Part shown: in pieces, positions 12,376-24,271 of the stretch
Numbering within the stretch: the stretch's first letter is position 1
Layout: each line of letters starts with the position of its first letter
Assembly: GCA_037349105.1 (NCBI GenBank)
Contig: JAYJMM010000070.1
Span: 434,001 to 498,000, forward strand
Source of the DNA: Limnomonas spitsbergensis
Lineage: Eukaryota; Chlorophyta; Chlorophyceae; Chlamydomonadales
Reading direction: 5' to 3'
Length of the DNA: 64,000 nt
Notes under the pieces: generated by a model
The model's input: only the letters and a program-made list of their open reading frames with translations
The model's database searches: none
Told to the model about the DNA's origin: nothing
Made by a program: the position numbers and the translations under genes

Positions 12376-12980
12376 GTACCCAGACTTCTGATTTGTGCAG
12401 CCTGATACCGAAATATTTTGCAGGAAAGATAGAATCAGGCCACAAGGCATCAAAAATCAGATGTTATTCGACGCATGACAGCATTAGTGAAATAATAGCA
12501 GGTTCAACCCGGGAGGCAACTGCTGGGTCGTGCCCTGACGTTTTACTCAAGATTGATGAGCTCATTAGCATATTAATTAGCATGTTGAGGCCTCATCAGA
12601 TGACCAGGACAGGCTGGTGAATGTCATCCCTCGACACACAAACAAAGCCCCTAAATCAACCACAAAAATCGCAACCCACTCTCTCTCATTGCCATATCAT
12701 GGGTGCATGTCATACGCGCCGGTCATGTTCCGGCCTTGAGGTGCAAATATTCTGAAATTTAAGACAGACAGCTGGAAAATAATGAGATTCATGTATAAAC
12801 CAGTATCAGTCAATGCAGAAAACATCAACAAAAGAAGAAGAGAAATGCCCCCCTGACCCCAAGACCATACACGGCAGAGAGACCAAGACAACATCACTAT
12901 CAGGGCAGAAGGTGTCGCCAATGCTTGTTGCGGGCAAAATGTGCTGACATTACTTCTGGCTTAAGGTCGCTCATGGTTTT
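12376..12980. other. intergenic, no gene seen
   Basis: 3' flank of the reductase. Open frames are short and none is convincing. No clear TGTAA signal close behind the stop. Confidence 0.5.
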
Positions 12981-13175
12981 ATGCACCTGCCCTGTGCAAA
13001 GGGTCGCAGGTTACAGGCCAAAGCTGCCCTGCTCGTGTTCGACTCTTGGGTGGAGGATGGGTGGCATGTTAATGATGATGCAGCTCTGGGCGAAGCTCGG
13101 CAACTGGCCACGTCGGCAAACAAAAAGTCAGCCAGGAAAGTCAAGGGAGAAGGCACAAGAGGAAAGAAAGGGTAG
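12981..13175 (+). CDS. small hypothetical ORF or terminal exon
   Basis: A 64-residue frame from ATG 12981 to TAG. It contains ALLVFDSWVEDGWHVNDD and ends in a lysine-rich tail (KKSARKVKGEG). The alternative view is a last exon starting after the CGCAG at about 13009. Composition looks protein-like, but I recognise no family and see no upstream partner exon. Confidence 0.3.
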   Translation: MHLPCAKGRRLQAKAALLVFDSWVEDGWHVNDDAALGEARQLATSANKKSARKVKGEGTRGKKG

Positions 13176-13593
13176 CAAGATTACCCAATAAGCAACAAGA
13201 ACACCAAAGTTTGGCAAGCCGTATCCCCTGCCCCTGAAGAGAGTAGCCTTCAAAAAGTTCAACTACAAGTTGCAGAAAACCAGGGCTTGGTGGCGTGTGA
13301 ACAGGGGAGTGTAGGCAGTGTGAAGGCACCCTAACTAAATGACTGGGTAAAGGGTTAAGGGTTTAGGGAACTGAACCTATATTTACATCTACCGAGTTAG
13401 CGGAGTAAGTGTGACTACCGGTATTTGAAATATATGCAACACTGCGGAGCAGATTAAGCGCACACCTCCGAAGACCAACACAACTGGTGTGCTGAGGGTG
13501 GAGGACTTGAGCTGTCAACGGGCCTGCCTCCTGTGCCAGCTGGATCACCATAGGCTTCCCGCCATACCGGCTTCAAGCCAACCGCCTCGTACC
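13176..13593. other. intergenic; telomere-like motif and minus-strand TGTAA
   Basis: Between two convergent transcription units. It contains a TTTAGGG-type run at 13345-13368 and, on the minus strand, TGTAA at 13387-13383, about 207 nt behind the stop of the membrane-protein gene. Confidence 0.5.
13383..13387 (-). promoter_or_regulatory. TGTAA poly(A)-type signal
   Basis: TGTAA on the minus strand, about 207 nt after the membrane-protein stop. TGTAA is the usual poly(A) signal in chlorophycean algae; assignment here is by position only. Confidence 0.4.
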
Positions 13594-16058
13594 TCATGAC
13601 AGCCTCTTCCTAATGGCTTCCAGGCGCACTGAACTTCCCCCTTGCCCCGGATGTGATTCCGAGGCACAATGTACATGAGTGGAAGTAGTCCCTGCAGCTA
13701 GGGGCATGCCCAACTGCAGCTTCCTGGCTGCGCTCTGTCCTTCCTTATCCGCCCTCGCTCCGGCCTCATCCTCAGGCCAGAAGTAGGGCAAGGCGCCATA
13801 GTAGAGGTGTAAGAGGATGCCACTGAAGCACCAGACACTGCCAGCCTCACCCACGTTCCCCTGCACAAGCAAGGAAGCAATCCTCAAGACAAAACATACA
13901 GATAGACAATGTTAACAGGCCCTGATTGAAGCCGGGGCCACACCTTGTGTTGCCGCCTACAGCAACTTGTTTGGCACTGGGTTAATTAGTTGTATTGAAG
14001 CTACCTCCTTCTTCTTTACCAATTGGTTTTGGCACTGCAAAAAATAAGGGGTCAACAGCTGGAGCTGCACACAGCCATTTACAATAGACCCCCCCCTACC
14101 ACGGCCACAACCGTCTTCCCAATCTAACAACCTCTCAAAGTACCCCCCCCCTCAGGCAAGGCAAACTTACCTCAAGCACCACCAGCAGAATTACCCAGAT
14201 TGCCAGCATGCCCCCAATGGGCAGTGCGGCCAAATACGCTGGACGATGCCAAAACAGCGGCAGGCTAAACAACATAAAATACGGCAACGCGTTAGGCGCT
14301 AGCTCATGCAATGACAGGCGGATGCTCCACTGAAGATGCCCATGGGGTCCAGCATATGCGCAGGTGGTGTGGCCGAAGAGGCTTCGGAAGCCCTGCAGGC
14401 AGCGAATGGAACATTTGGGGCAGAAGGTGCCAGCTCATGCAGCGGCATGCTCATGTTCCGTTGCAAGGGGCCGTGGGGTCCAGCATATGTGCAGATGGTG
14501 TGGCCAAAGAGGCATCGGAAGCCCTGCAGGCAGCCCATGATGCATTTAATCGACTGCTTGTAATCCTTCAGTAATATTCATCTTAGTGTTCTGCCTCTGC
14601 CTCTTCTTATTTCACACCATAAGCATGTCCGTGAAATAAGCCAAACATCAAACTCTTTGAGGTTTTGAAAAACCTCGGTCGCGGCTTAACCATCCCGCAA
14701 GGAACAAAGGGTTTAGGGATAAGATTTCAGGGTGCAGGTTAAGGGTTTGCAGCGCTCACCCCAGACGCATCACTGCTCGGTCACTAGAGCCAGATAGAAC
14801 AGTTTCTGGTCAGGAAAAAAATCCTGTTACTCCCCTCCCTCCATATTCCTGCAGTCTAATGAGCACCCAAGGAGGTGCATGGAACTATTATCCGCTTCAG
14901 ATACAAATGGTATGAACTACGGTTTAGTGTTACAGCCCCCATGCAGAAGGTATGACTAAGTGTGACAGCCTCCATACCTGCTGAGATTTCATAAAATCGA
15001 CATTGGCCGTGTTGAAGCCCCACACCTCCCCGGCAATCAGGGAAGCTATGTACAACAGCCACAGGATCAAGGATGCGCATTTCGTGAACGCAAAGAGCGA
15101 GGCGTGGCTGCGGTTGGTGTTTGTCTTGTCCAAGAGGTAGGCAATAGTTAAGGGCTGGCTGGTCACGCTCAGGATGGCCACGATCATGGCCATCCAGTTA
15201 GCCTGAGGCACAAGAGGCAGGGGGCAGGAGAATGGGAAATTCCGTATGGCGTCCAATTTATAAATCTTTTCTGGACATAACAAACATGGGGAACGGAGCA
15301 TTGACATGTACGTGGACATGCTGCAGTTGCTTGGTATCATGGTTCTTGTCATACGTTATGTACTTATGTTATATTGATTTGCCATACATTATACAGACAG
15401 ACCATTCATCATCAGAATTGACAAGCTTTACAACAGAGGGTAGGATGAGGTGGTTCAGCGTTCCACAGAGGTTTGGATGAGATCCCTGGTCAGAATGAGC
15501 ATGGTCCTACCATGCACTGCTGAACAGCTAGTCCTGTCCTGTCCTGCCCTGCTGTACCCTGCCTGCTGGTCCCTCCCCTGCCTTGTCCTGTCCTATGCTG
15601 TCCTGCAAGCCCTTTCCCTCTCCTACCCTGCTCAGTCCTGTCCTGCCCTGCCCCAATATTGTCCTGCCACTCCCTTCCCTTACATCCTGCAACAACACAT
15701 GCGTTCAGTGCAGCCCTCCACTCGATCCACAATTGGCCTGGGGACCGTGAGGAAGCTGCACCCTACAAGAACGTACCATGGGGCATTGCAAGAGTCCCGA
15801 CTTGAGGCTGGGCAGCGGCTCCACAAACTGCCACTGAATCACCTCCATGGCTTCGACCATGAACACCGTTACCAGCAGGGGTAACGCTGCGAGGTCTAGA
15901 CCTCGCCTTCGCCATGCTATCATGGCAATCAGGGAGAACTCCACTAGGGCGAAGCCTGCACTGACCTCCTTGGTCCAGCACATGGCGTTTGGATTTTTAG
16001 CTGGCGTGTGATCAGCTGGGCACGACGGAGAGAAATTATGGCTCAAGGAATGGGGCAC
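13594..16058 (-). CDS. multi-pass membrane protein of unknown function, 4 exons
   Basis: Minus-strand exons 16058-15777, 15202-14978, 14392-14171 and 13860-13594 join in phase 0 throughout into 331 residues. Hydrophobic stretches appear at about residues 33-50 and 55-75 (exon 1), 97-120 and 133-155 (exon 2), two in exon 3 (FMLFSLPLF..., MLAIWVILLVVLE) and one in exon 4 (VWCFSGILLHLYYGALPYFW), so about seven TM segments. Conserved-looking motifs are MCWTKEVS near the start, AGPHGHLQW opening exon 3 and GEAGSVWC opening exon 4. Soluble C-terminal tail. The start may be 16058 or the internal ATG at 15983 (MCWTKEVS); a paralogous fragment at 19769 keeps the second. I know of uncharacterised algal/protist membrane proteins with this look but cannot assign a function. 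Confidence 0.8.
14393..14522 (-). repeat. tandem duplicate of membrane-protein exon 3 start with acceptor
   Basis: Directly upstream (gene sense) of exon 3 lies a second copy of its first ~110 bp including the CTGCAG acceptor: it reads GFRCLFGHTICTYAGPHG where exon 3 reads GFRSLFGHTTCAYAGPHG. The copy then runs into the real exon in the wrong frame and lacks the following TM codons, so the exon at 14392 is the usable one. Confidence 0.85.
15532..15670. repeat. CCTGC/CCTGT pentanucleotide-rich tract
   Basis: Irregular CCTGTCCTGCCCTG-type tract in intron 1 of the membrane-protein gene. A matching tract lies at 19385-19512 beside the ruined exon copy, so the tract was part of the duplicated block. 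Confidence 0.85.
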
Positions 16059-16559
16059 ACTGTGCTGCTACTGGGGCGCATGTGTTGAATTTGAAACAAC
16101 TTAATCGTTTAGGTGCGCCAGGGCATGCAGATTCGAGAGGACCAATCCAAGTAATGTTATCCAAGATATTGGTAATAGATCTTGTTCTGCAAGGAGCTAG
16201 GTGCTCCACCACCGGTAGACAAAGGGTCTGATGGGACAGAGACCAAGTAAGGTTGGCCCCTCCAGTCAAAGGTTTTCAGGCACTCGCCGAGTAAGAAAGA
16301 TAGGAAGGAGACCCCGGATCGTGGCACTGGATCGTGGCTTGAGGAGTGTAATGCCGTACACTTCATGGCGCGCCTATTAAGATAAATTGGCATTACCCCA
16401 GTCCGATCATCAGAGGCGCTAGAAATTACCCACCATCTACCGGTACCATTAGAGATCTCTGCCTACTCTGCACCGATACCGGTAAATGCACATTTGAAAC
16501 GCAAGCTCGCGTTTGGTCCACACGTTATAAGTGAGGCGAGCGACATTTGGGGCACCCTG

Positions 16560-19110
16560 ACGCGCCTACCTACTCGAGTGACAGGCAGGCAAGCAGCCAC
16601 TGTCCCTCTATCTACTCGATCCACAATGGGCCCGGTGATCGCGAGGAGGCTTCATTCGTCGAGAAATAAATGCCGGTCAATCTCAAGTGGAGCGAGAGTG
16701 AGACGAGCGACAGTCGGGTTCTCGCGCCTTCCCACATGCGCCTTCACATGGCTGTGAGGCAGGCCAGTCCGCCGTGGCTCCCGGCTCCGTGTCTCGTCGG
16801 CAGGCCGAAGGCGCTTCTAAAGCTAGGCAGTGCTGACAATTGACGAGCCAACGATACCCATAGATTTCGGGGCACTGTCACTGCTAGCTGATGCTCGCTG
16901 ACGAGGTGGTTCGTTCCATGGTGCCGATGCATGTGATAGCCCAGGCTACGGTTACGCTGTCCTGTGCGAGAAAGTGCGGGTGGGTGCACTGACCGGCAGC
17001 TGGGTCACAGAAACTGCTGGTTTCATGCTCCTTCGCCTTGAAATCCTTGGCGTATCCTCATCAGAGCTTCGTGGCCTTAAAACATGTCGGGGCTTTATGC
17101 AATGATAGGGCATTCTTACTTGGGATGAGGGAGTGACCCCCTGCAATTGTGATGACCTACACGGCTACCCTCGTACAGTAAAGAACGAAGGCAGGTACAT
17201 GTACGGTATAGACCTTGTAGCAACAATTTAAACAGGGTCAGTGGTCCATCATTCCTGCCCCTCCCCTATGCGAGTCAGGTACTCAGGTTCCGATGCCCAT
17301 CTGACTGCAGAGGGCTGGAGACAGGCTAAGGATCTGAACAGCCATAATGCCCTAATTGTGACGACGTGATTGAAGCCATCCCATACTCCCAGCGTTGCTG
17401 GTTGTGGTACCGCCCATGATGCGGGCCCTTGAGTGAGACTGCTGTCGTTGTATTTGGATGGTAACTGCTATCCATTCAATGAATTCTCCGGCCTCTGTGG
17501 TGACTCCCAGCCCTTACCCTACATGGACATCAATATTATGAAGCGTTGGCCCACTCAGGTAGGTTGGCCCTTACCCGAAATGAGCATATGTTCCTTCAAT
17601 GTTGGAGTCATTGCAGCAGCTTGCTTTATTGTTGCGTGTTCAAAGCAGGGTTTCAAAGATTGGATCTAGCATGCTTCGACATGTATGTTTCATTTCATTT
17701 GTGTACACAGGTTTAAATTCGAGATCAGCTATTGAGCCTAAGCGGCCATTTGACACTCGTCCCCTGCACCTCTTTGTGGCCCATGGCTAGGGATTCGGGA
17801 AAGGAGCCGTCATAACTACCATTCATGACCCAGCTCCTGCCAATGGCATGCCACGCAAAAGAGAGTGGGCAGTTTGGATTTTTCCTTGCCTTGGTCCATC
17901 CTGACCCCCTAACCTGTACCACTGTGTCCAGGGGCGAACCTCAAGATAGAGACATACCTCTGATGGCTGCACGTGCTGGAGATGGGAAACATAGTGTGGC
18001 CCATGCTGCTGTGACGGCCCAAGGCGCACTTCCGTTCCTAGTCCATGAGCTGTGCATGTACATCTGCTGTGTGAAAGTTTGAGTAAGCTCCCCCCGCGGG
18101 CATAAGGATTCGACCCTGTGGGGGTTCGGTGATTACGCACTGTGGATTCAGGGGGTTATACCCCGATGGCGAGCCTGATGGTTCAGTTTTAACTGTGGGC
18201 TAGGAGTTATACCTTGTGGGCTGTAGGGGGGTATATACCCTGATGGTTCAGTTATCACAGTGGGTTAATGGTTATACCTTAGGGGTTAACTTGTGGGCTC
18301 TGTCACATTGCCCATTGTGGATTAAGGATAATACCCTGCAGGTGTGTACATGTCTCAATAAGCATGCAGGGCATCTTCCGAAGGCAAGCTTTCTTTCAGT
18401 GGCAGCAGTATAATGAATTTAAATGTCATGTAAGTATGTCATGTGAGCAACATCATAAATAATCGAAGTCGACTTGGGTCGTGATTTATCTGTCGTGACA
18501 AATATGTCCTGCTATGAAATGGTCACTGTACTGGTAATTTGATAATGTGCCCCCCCGGCCAATCCCAGGCCTGTACTATCTGTGTCCCATATTTTGCCAC
18601 TTACCCCGGGTACTGCCCTTTCAACTGGTAATTGAAGCAGATCACGGCTCGATGCTCATCATCCCTGATCTCACACTGGAGGCCTGACGTGGCAAACACT
18701 GACAAATACAATACACGTTGCCATGCTGTAAGAATACAGATGCTTAGCCTCTGTCCATGGGTCACTGCAATCTTAAGAATGCCGTAGCTGACCTTCAGAA
18801 TGCATTGGCACTGGGCCTGTTGCTTGAACGCCATCCCACTCTTTTAGACTGTTAGACTTAGACTAGTTAAGATGACAGGCCTTCGGTCACTTGGTGAACC
18901 CTCGTGACGGCTGATTAAAGGCACATCTCTCCGGGACTCAATTGCATGAAACAGAGTGAGGATTGTTACAGTGACAAAAGACAATGCATTTCAGTGTCAC
19001 GAGCTCTGTCTCCAGGCATAGCTTGCCCTGGTCGCTGCAGACGGATGAGGAGGTGACACCTCTGAGCCTGAACCATACAGCATGGTTCAGGCTCGACTTC
19101 AGATGGCATC
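16560..19110 (+). pseudogene. degenerate copy of the PGAM-like histidine phosphatase gene
   Basis: Pieces match the intact gene at 20199-24271 in order: exon 1 leader (about 16575-16700), exon 2 (17283-17459), exon 3 (17930-18057) and exon 4 (18945-19055), with similar intron sequence between. The RHG nucleophile part of exon 1 is not recognisable. The exon 2 copy has an extra base at its start, an in-frame TGA and an insertion before PMMRALE-like sequence. Exon 4 is frameshifted. The exon 3 copy is still fully open (GEPQDRDIPLMAARAGDGKH) and keeps a CAG acceptor. No copies of exons 5-7 are found. The order and intron similarity show a DNA-level duplication, not retroposition. Confidence 0.85.
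18130..18330. repeat. degenerate ~60-bp tandem repeat
   Basis: GTTATACCYYGTGGG and CCTGATGGTTCAGTT motifs recur three to four times inside the pseudogene copy, in the equivalent of intron 3. The intact copy does not show this array, so it expanded after the duplication or was lost there. Confidence 0.6.
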
Positions 19111-19384
19111 TTAAGTCGAAGCATAAAGAAATTAAAGATCCTACCGACTGCAATCAGGTGAGCTGAATGGCGAATGCAAAGGCAAGCACGAAAACCACAG
19201 TCTGCTGCATTTTGAGCTGCACCGTTTCCTTGTGGTCCATTGGGCGTCAAGAAGGCGCATGCCCACATAGGACTTGCACCCGTAGACTATACCAGACACT
19301 TTCAGAGGATAGAGATGGCCAGGTCCCAGTCTGCCTCGAAGACTTTGACCTGGAGAAGTTTCCTATTGACGGGCCTGCCCAGAT

Positions 19385-19512
19385 TGTGAAGCCTGCCCTA
19401 TACCTTGTCCTGTTACACAGCCTCTTTTATTCTGCCCTATCCTGCCCTACCTTGCCCTGTCTAGTCCTTTCCTGCCCTGCCCTGCCGCGCAGCCTGCCCT
19501 GCCCTGCCCTGC
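19385..19512. repeat. CCTGC pentanucleotide-rich tract (second copy)
   Basis: Counterpart of 15532-15670, next to the ruined exon 1 copy of the membrane-protein gene. Confidence 0.8.
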
Positions 19513-19555
19513 ATCAGCCCATGAATGAGTTCAGGGTCATACCGGTGCGCACTGC

Positions 19556-19790
19556 GTCACTCCTGACTTGAGGCCGGACAGCAGCTCCACCAACTGCCAC
19601 TGAACTGCCAGTGACCACCATGACTTCAAACATAAAGACCGCGACCATCATGGTGACCATCATGCTGCCAGGTGCCCAGGTCTAGTCCGCGCCATAACCA
19701 TGCCATCATGGCGATTAGGTTGAGCTCCACGAGGGTGAAGCCTTCACTGACCTCCTTGGTCCAGCACATGGCGTTTGGTATTTGAACTGA
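19556..19790 (-). pseudogene. ruined copy of membrane-protein exon 1
   Basis: On the minus strand from ATG 19769 the frame starts PNA-MCWTKEVSEGFTLVEL, closely like the intact exon (MCWTKEVSAGFALVEF), then breaks: small insertions (GGTGACCATCATG repeats) shift the frame and a stop follows. Only exon 1 and part of intron 1 are present; exons 2-4 have no counterpart here. It sits head to head with the intact phosphatase gene, mirroring the arrangement at 15777-16700. Confidence 0.85.
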
Positions 19791-20198
19791 TGCATGATGG
19801 GATGAGAGCTAAGAGGAGGGGACGCCGCTCGGACAATGAAAAAATGGGGCTGCTATTGAGGCGCATGTGCTGGATGCAAAATTGCAAAGATCCTTTGCTG
19901 GACGAGTGGGGCATGAGACAAGAAAGTCCCTGTTAAGAAGGTTGTGAAGGGGACTGGACAAGTTTGCCCAAGAGCGAATTAGTATGCTAAATGTGAACTC
20001 ATGCCCTATGGTTTGTCAGATTTGAAGACATGTCCCTCCAGTCCACGGTCTATTCGCACTTACCGTACTTCTTTCTCACCTTCGAAGCCGGTCCACACTG
20101 CTAACGCAGGCAGACGTTCTGGTTCACACGTTCTAGTGTGACAGTAGGATATTCCAAGGGTATCCAAGCGTGATTTTCAATAAAGTACAGCATACTAC

Positions 20199-23100
20199 AT
20201 GCTGCACACATCCAGGACTGGCTACTCAGCGTATTCTCGAGTGTCAGGCAGCTACTATCCCTCCACGCGATCAAAAACGAACCCAGTGATCGCGAAGACT
20301 CTTCACCCGATAAGAATTACTATGCTGCACTCTATCAGCGCTGCTGCCACGGTTGAGCCGGTGCCAGAATTGAATGGCAGTAATGGTGCCTACCCGTTGA
20401 TCATGCTACCTCTGCGGCAGACCAAGCAGGTGCACTTCATCAGGCATGGCCAGGGATACCACAATGTGGCAGGGGCGATCGACCATGACAACTACATGTC
20501 CGAGGAGTGGTGAGGATGATGTTGCCTCGTGCCAGTGGGGTGGGTGACTGGGTGTCATAGGCGACTGCCAGGCTGTCACGCACCCCGGCCGCGAGGCGAT
20601 TCTTTGCCTCTTTGCGCCGGTCGAAGGCACGTCTGCATTGTTGCACGCGCCAACAATTGAAGTGGCTGAGATTCTCCTCAGTTTTGGGGCGCGGTCGCTA
20701 CAAGCGGTTGCCTGCAGCTGTGATTATTTGTTCCATCCGAATACCGTTTCGCGGGTATCGTCCCGTGGGGGTCGTCCACTTGACTTGAGTTGGGAGAGAG
20801 GGTGGGTCGACCCGTCCATCCCAGGCAGCTGGATCACAAAGACTGGTTGTTTGCTCAAATCCACCTCACGCCAAGCGTAAAAGGATCTTGAACAAAGGGA
20901 AACTTGCCAGGCAAAATATGATCAACTGTAAAGGTTACTGGATGAAACCCTGCAAGTGATGAACTACAGTTATGAAGGGTGATTGCATCATGCTGAAGCA
21001 AAATATGCCACCCTGTAAGGCATAGACTACTCTGAAGTAGGCAAGTGAGACATAATTCCTATCCCTCCTAATTCCGAGCCAGGTTCGATGCTCATCTGAC
21101 ACCAGAGGGCTGGAGGCAGGGTGAGGAGCTGAACACCCACATCGTGGCAGCAGGCCTGAAGCCAGAGCTGGTGGTGGTATCGCCCATGATGCGGGCTCTT
21201 GAGACTTCTGTCGCTGCTTTTGGACGGTGTGTGCTGTCAACTTCATGGAAGGCCCAGTATTCTTACGCGCTGATCGATTCTAGCAGGCCATTACCTGGAA
21301 CACAGAATGCATTGCTTTCATGTCCGCATCCGGCCTTGGCTTGCCGTGTTGCTTCATTTTTATGATTAAGGAACTGGCATGCTGCACTGATCTGTATTTC
21401 TTATTACATAAATTGCGCATCAGCAATCCAGCATTTGTGGTCAGTTGACACGCGTCCCCTGCACCTCCTGGCAGCCCACAGCTGAGATTATGGTTAAGGG
21501 AGTTGTGACTACCACTCTTCATGCCACCCCTGCCAATGGCATGTAAAGCACGATGGGGCAGGTCGCTTGGGTGCCCCCATGCCTTGGTCAGTCCTGGCCC
21601 TCTAACCCGTACCACTGTGTCCAGGGGCGAACCTCAAAATGGAGACATACCTCTGATGGCTGCACGTGCTGGAGATGGGAAACATAGTGTGGCCCATTCT
21701 GCTGTGACTGCCCAAGGCACACCTCCCTTCCTCGTCCACGAGCTGTGCAGGTACAACTCCTATTTTAGGGGTTAAGGAGAACCCTGCACTCTAGAACCAT
21801 AAGACGGATTGTTGAACGCAAGCCTATCTTCAGCGTCAAAATCTTAATGGGCCATCATGGAATGTGGTTGAGTGCGAAACCATCCAGATATTTTCAGGTG
21901 CATGATTCGGGTGTAGGGATGATATAATTTCCCCATGTGACACATGCTATATACCCTGTTAACATGCGCTTTGACCTGGCGCTTGAAGCACGTTTGACCT
22001 CAATGTCCACCTCCTGATCTCATTATGGATATCTGAGGTGGCAAACGTTTAAGTGCACGGTATGCATTGCCATGCTGTGAGAGTACAGATGCTTAGCCTC
22101 CGCGCCAGAGATACCACAACAATACTTCTGGACTCCACATCCTTTATGCATTGGCACTGGGTCTGCTGGAGAAGTACCTTGCCACTCTCTCTGACGACCA
22201 GCTAAGATAACTGGTGACATGTTGATTGTTGATCCCTTGTGCTAGCTGACATGAGGCACACCCCTCTGCATTTCAAACGCAGGGAACAGCTTGGGGAGCA
22301 CCCTTGTGATAAGAGGCAGTTTACTTCGGAGTCCCGTGCGCAATTCCCAGGCATGGACTGGTCGCTGCAGACTGATGAGGAGGTGATACACGAGCCTGAA
22401 CCTGGCATGAATTGCTTCTTAAGTCAGAGAATGAAATCCGCCACCCGCTGCATTCAATGTAGTTGAACCATGCATCATAGTCAAAGCACTACAATCACTG
22501 CCTGCTGCAATCAGTGTAGTCAAAGCACAATGACCACTTCTGTCTGCTGTATTCTCAGTGGTTCAGTTTGCTTGCAGTCTGTGGGGCATCATAAGGAGCG
22601 TGAAGCTTGCACCTGCAAACTAGAGCAGGTTTTAATAGAAGATAAGCGGGTGATAAAGTCGACCAAGCCTCGCACTGTTGCAAACAACTTTGAACCTGGA
22701 GTTGCTGCCTTTTGCTGTGTCTGCAGTGTATGTGCCTGGGCTCACCGTTCAGCGCTAAACAGGCATTCCAATCTTGGTTTTTATTCTGTCATTTTCGTCA
22801 CAAGATGCGAGTGAAGATGCTTGCAACCTTCTGCGCAGGACATGCTGTGGACAGCAGAGTCTCGCGAGTCTGAAGCTGACATCACGAGCCGAGGTCGCGA
22901 GTTCCTTCTGTGGCTCATGATGTGAGTAGGCCTCGTTTACCGCATCCTTGCCCCCCAGCTTGTCCTAAAACAGATATTGGGAAGGCTCGTAAACATCAGG
23001 CATGCCCCAGCCTGCGCATCTAGGGACATGCATGCACAAGTCCACTTTCCAGTGAAGAGCACCCCGAGGCAGCCTAGCTTGATATGTTCAGCCACCCAGA

Positions 23101-24271
23101 GTGCAACATACGTGGTGCTTACGTTGTTGGATAGCCCCTGCCTAATGCAACCACGCGGCCCTGCATAGGGAGACTGGGATGGAGATTAATCAGGGGCAAA
23201 CTCATGAGATCTTCTGAATCCTGTAAGCCCCTGTTGTGTTGCAAATATCCTGGCAAAATAATCTTAAATTCTGATAGCCTCGGTTCCCTTTGCTACATCT
23301 GGACGGCTCTGCGCTGTTTTCATTGTCCCCGCTGACACTGTTTACAGAAGCTAGCTTCTTTCCTGGTCTATGCTTGCCAAGGTGAAACCAAGGCCGTGGC
23401 ATCGCTGATGACTTAAAACACCGGAATGTTGTGTCCAAGCTGGCTCAGATGTTGCTGACGATAACGCGATCCTGACCTGCCACATACTTCTGACCTCACC
23501 CTTGTCATGGGTGTGGCGTAACCAACATGGTATGTGCTGTGCAGGCGGCCTGAGAGCAGCATCGCTGTGGTCTCGCACAGCTCTTTCCTCAAGCACTTGA
23601 GCGCCTCCTTCGGCCAAGATCTCTCCAAGCCTGTCCAGGCGAGTGTGGCCAATAAAAATGATTGTTTTTTCGGACCGTCCTGTCGTGAATGAATGAGCCA
23701 CTCCTGTGGTCATGCTAGGTTGAGCATATATGGACCTTATTATATGTTTCATGCTTCCTAGCAGCCTAAGGGTGGTGTTGCTTGAAGGGTGGTGCTGGCC
23801 TGTGTCTGGGACTCTATAAGTGTCACGCATACATTTGAAAATTTTGGAAAATGGAGCACGCCCAGACCTCGTTTGAATCTATTTGTTACATGCGGCCCTG
23901 GGATATCTGCCCATCCGCAGGCAATGCTTGTGGGCTTGGTGTGCGGCCATAAGCTATCCATCAAATTAGCAGCTTCAGTGCACAAAGCTACATCTTGGAG
24001 GTGCAAGATTCATTCATGGGCACTTAGGAAATTCTGTCACACGTCTTCCGTGGTGATTAAAAGCATGTGTCCTAGGCACATGTTTGCTACTCAGATTGCG
24101 CTGATGCTGATTTGCCACTTTTTGTCAACCAACCCATCATTTTCTACGACACAGGAAGACCTCCATCGGTGGTATGAGAACTGTGAAATGCGCACCCTGG
24201 TAGTGGCCAACATCGTGGAGCCTAGCCCTGCGGACAGACACCATTTCAAAGGAGGCGCGCCATGCGGATGA
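20199..24271 (+). CDS. PGAM-like histidine phosphatase, 7 exons
   Basis: Exons 20199-20509, 21083-21226, 21625-21750, 22283-22382, 22839-22921, 23545-23638 and 24155-24271 join in phase to 324 residues (283 if the ATG at 20322 is used). Histidine phosphatase superfamily: RHG with nucleophile His83 in HFIRHGQGYHN, FDAHLTPEGW, SPMMRALET with the second-shell Arg, CREQLGEHPCDKR spanning an intron, TAESRE, and the second catalytic His in AVVSHSSFL, then YENCEMR near the end. This is the architecture of plant phosphoglycerate-mutase-like phosphatases; the physiological substrate is unknown and glycolytic mutase activity should not be assumed. Ser/Thr/Arg-rich N-terminus could be a targeting peptide. 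The donor of exon 6 seems to be GC (CAG|GCGAGT). A degenerate tandem copy lies just upstream. Confidence 0.88.
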
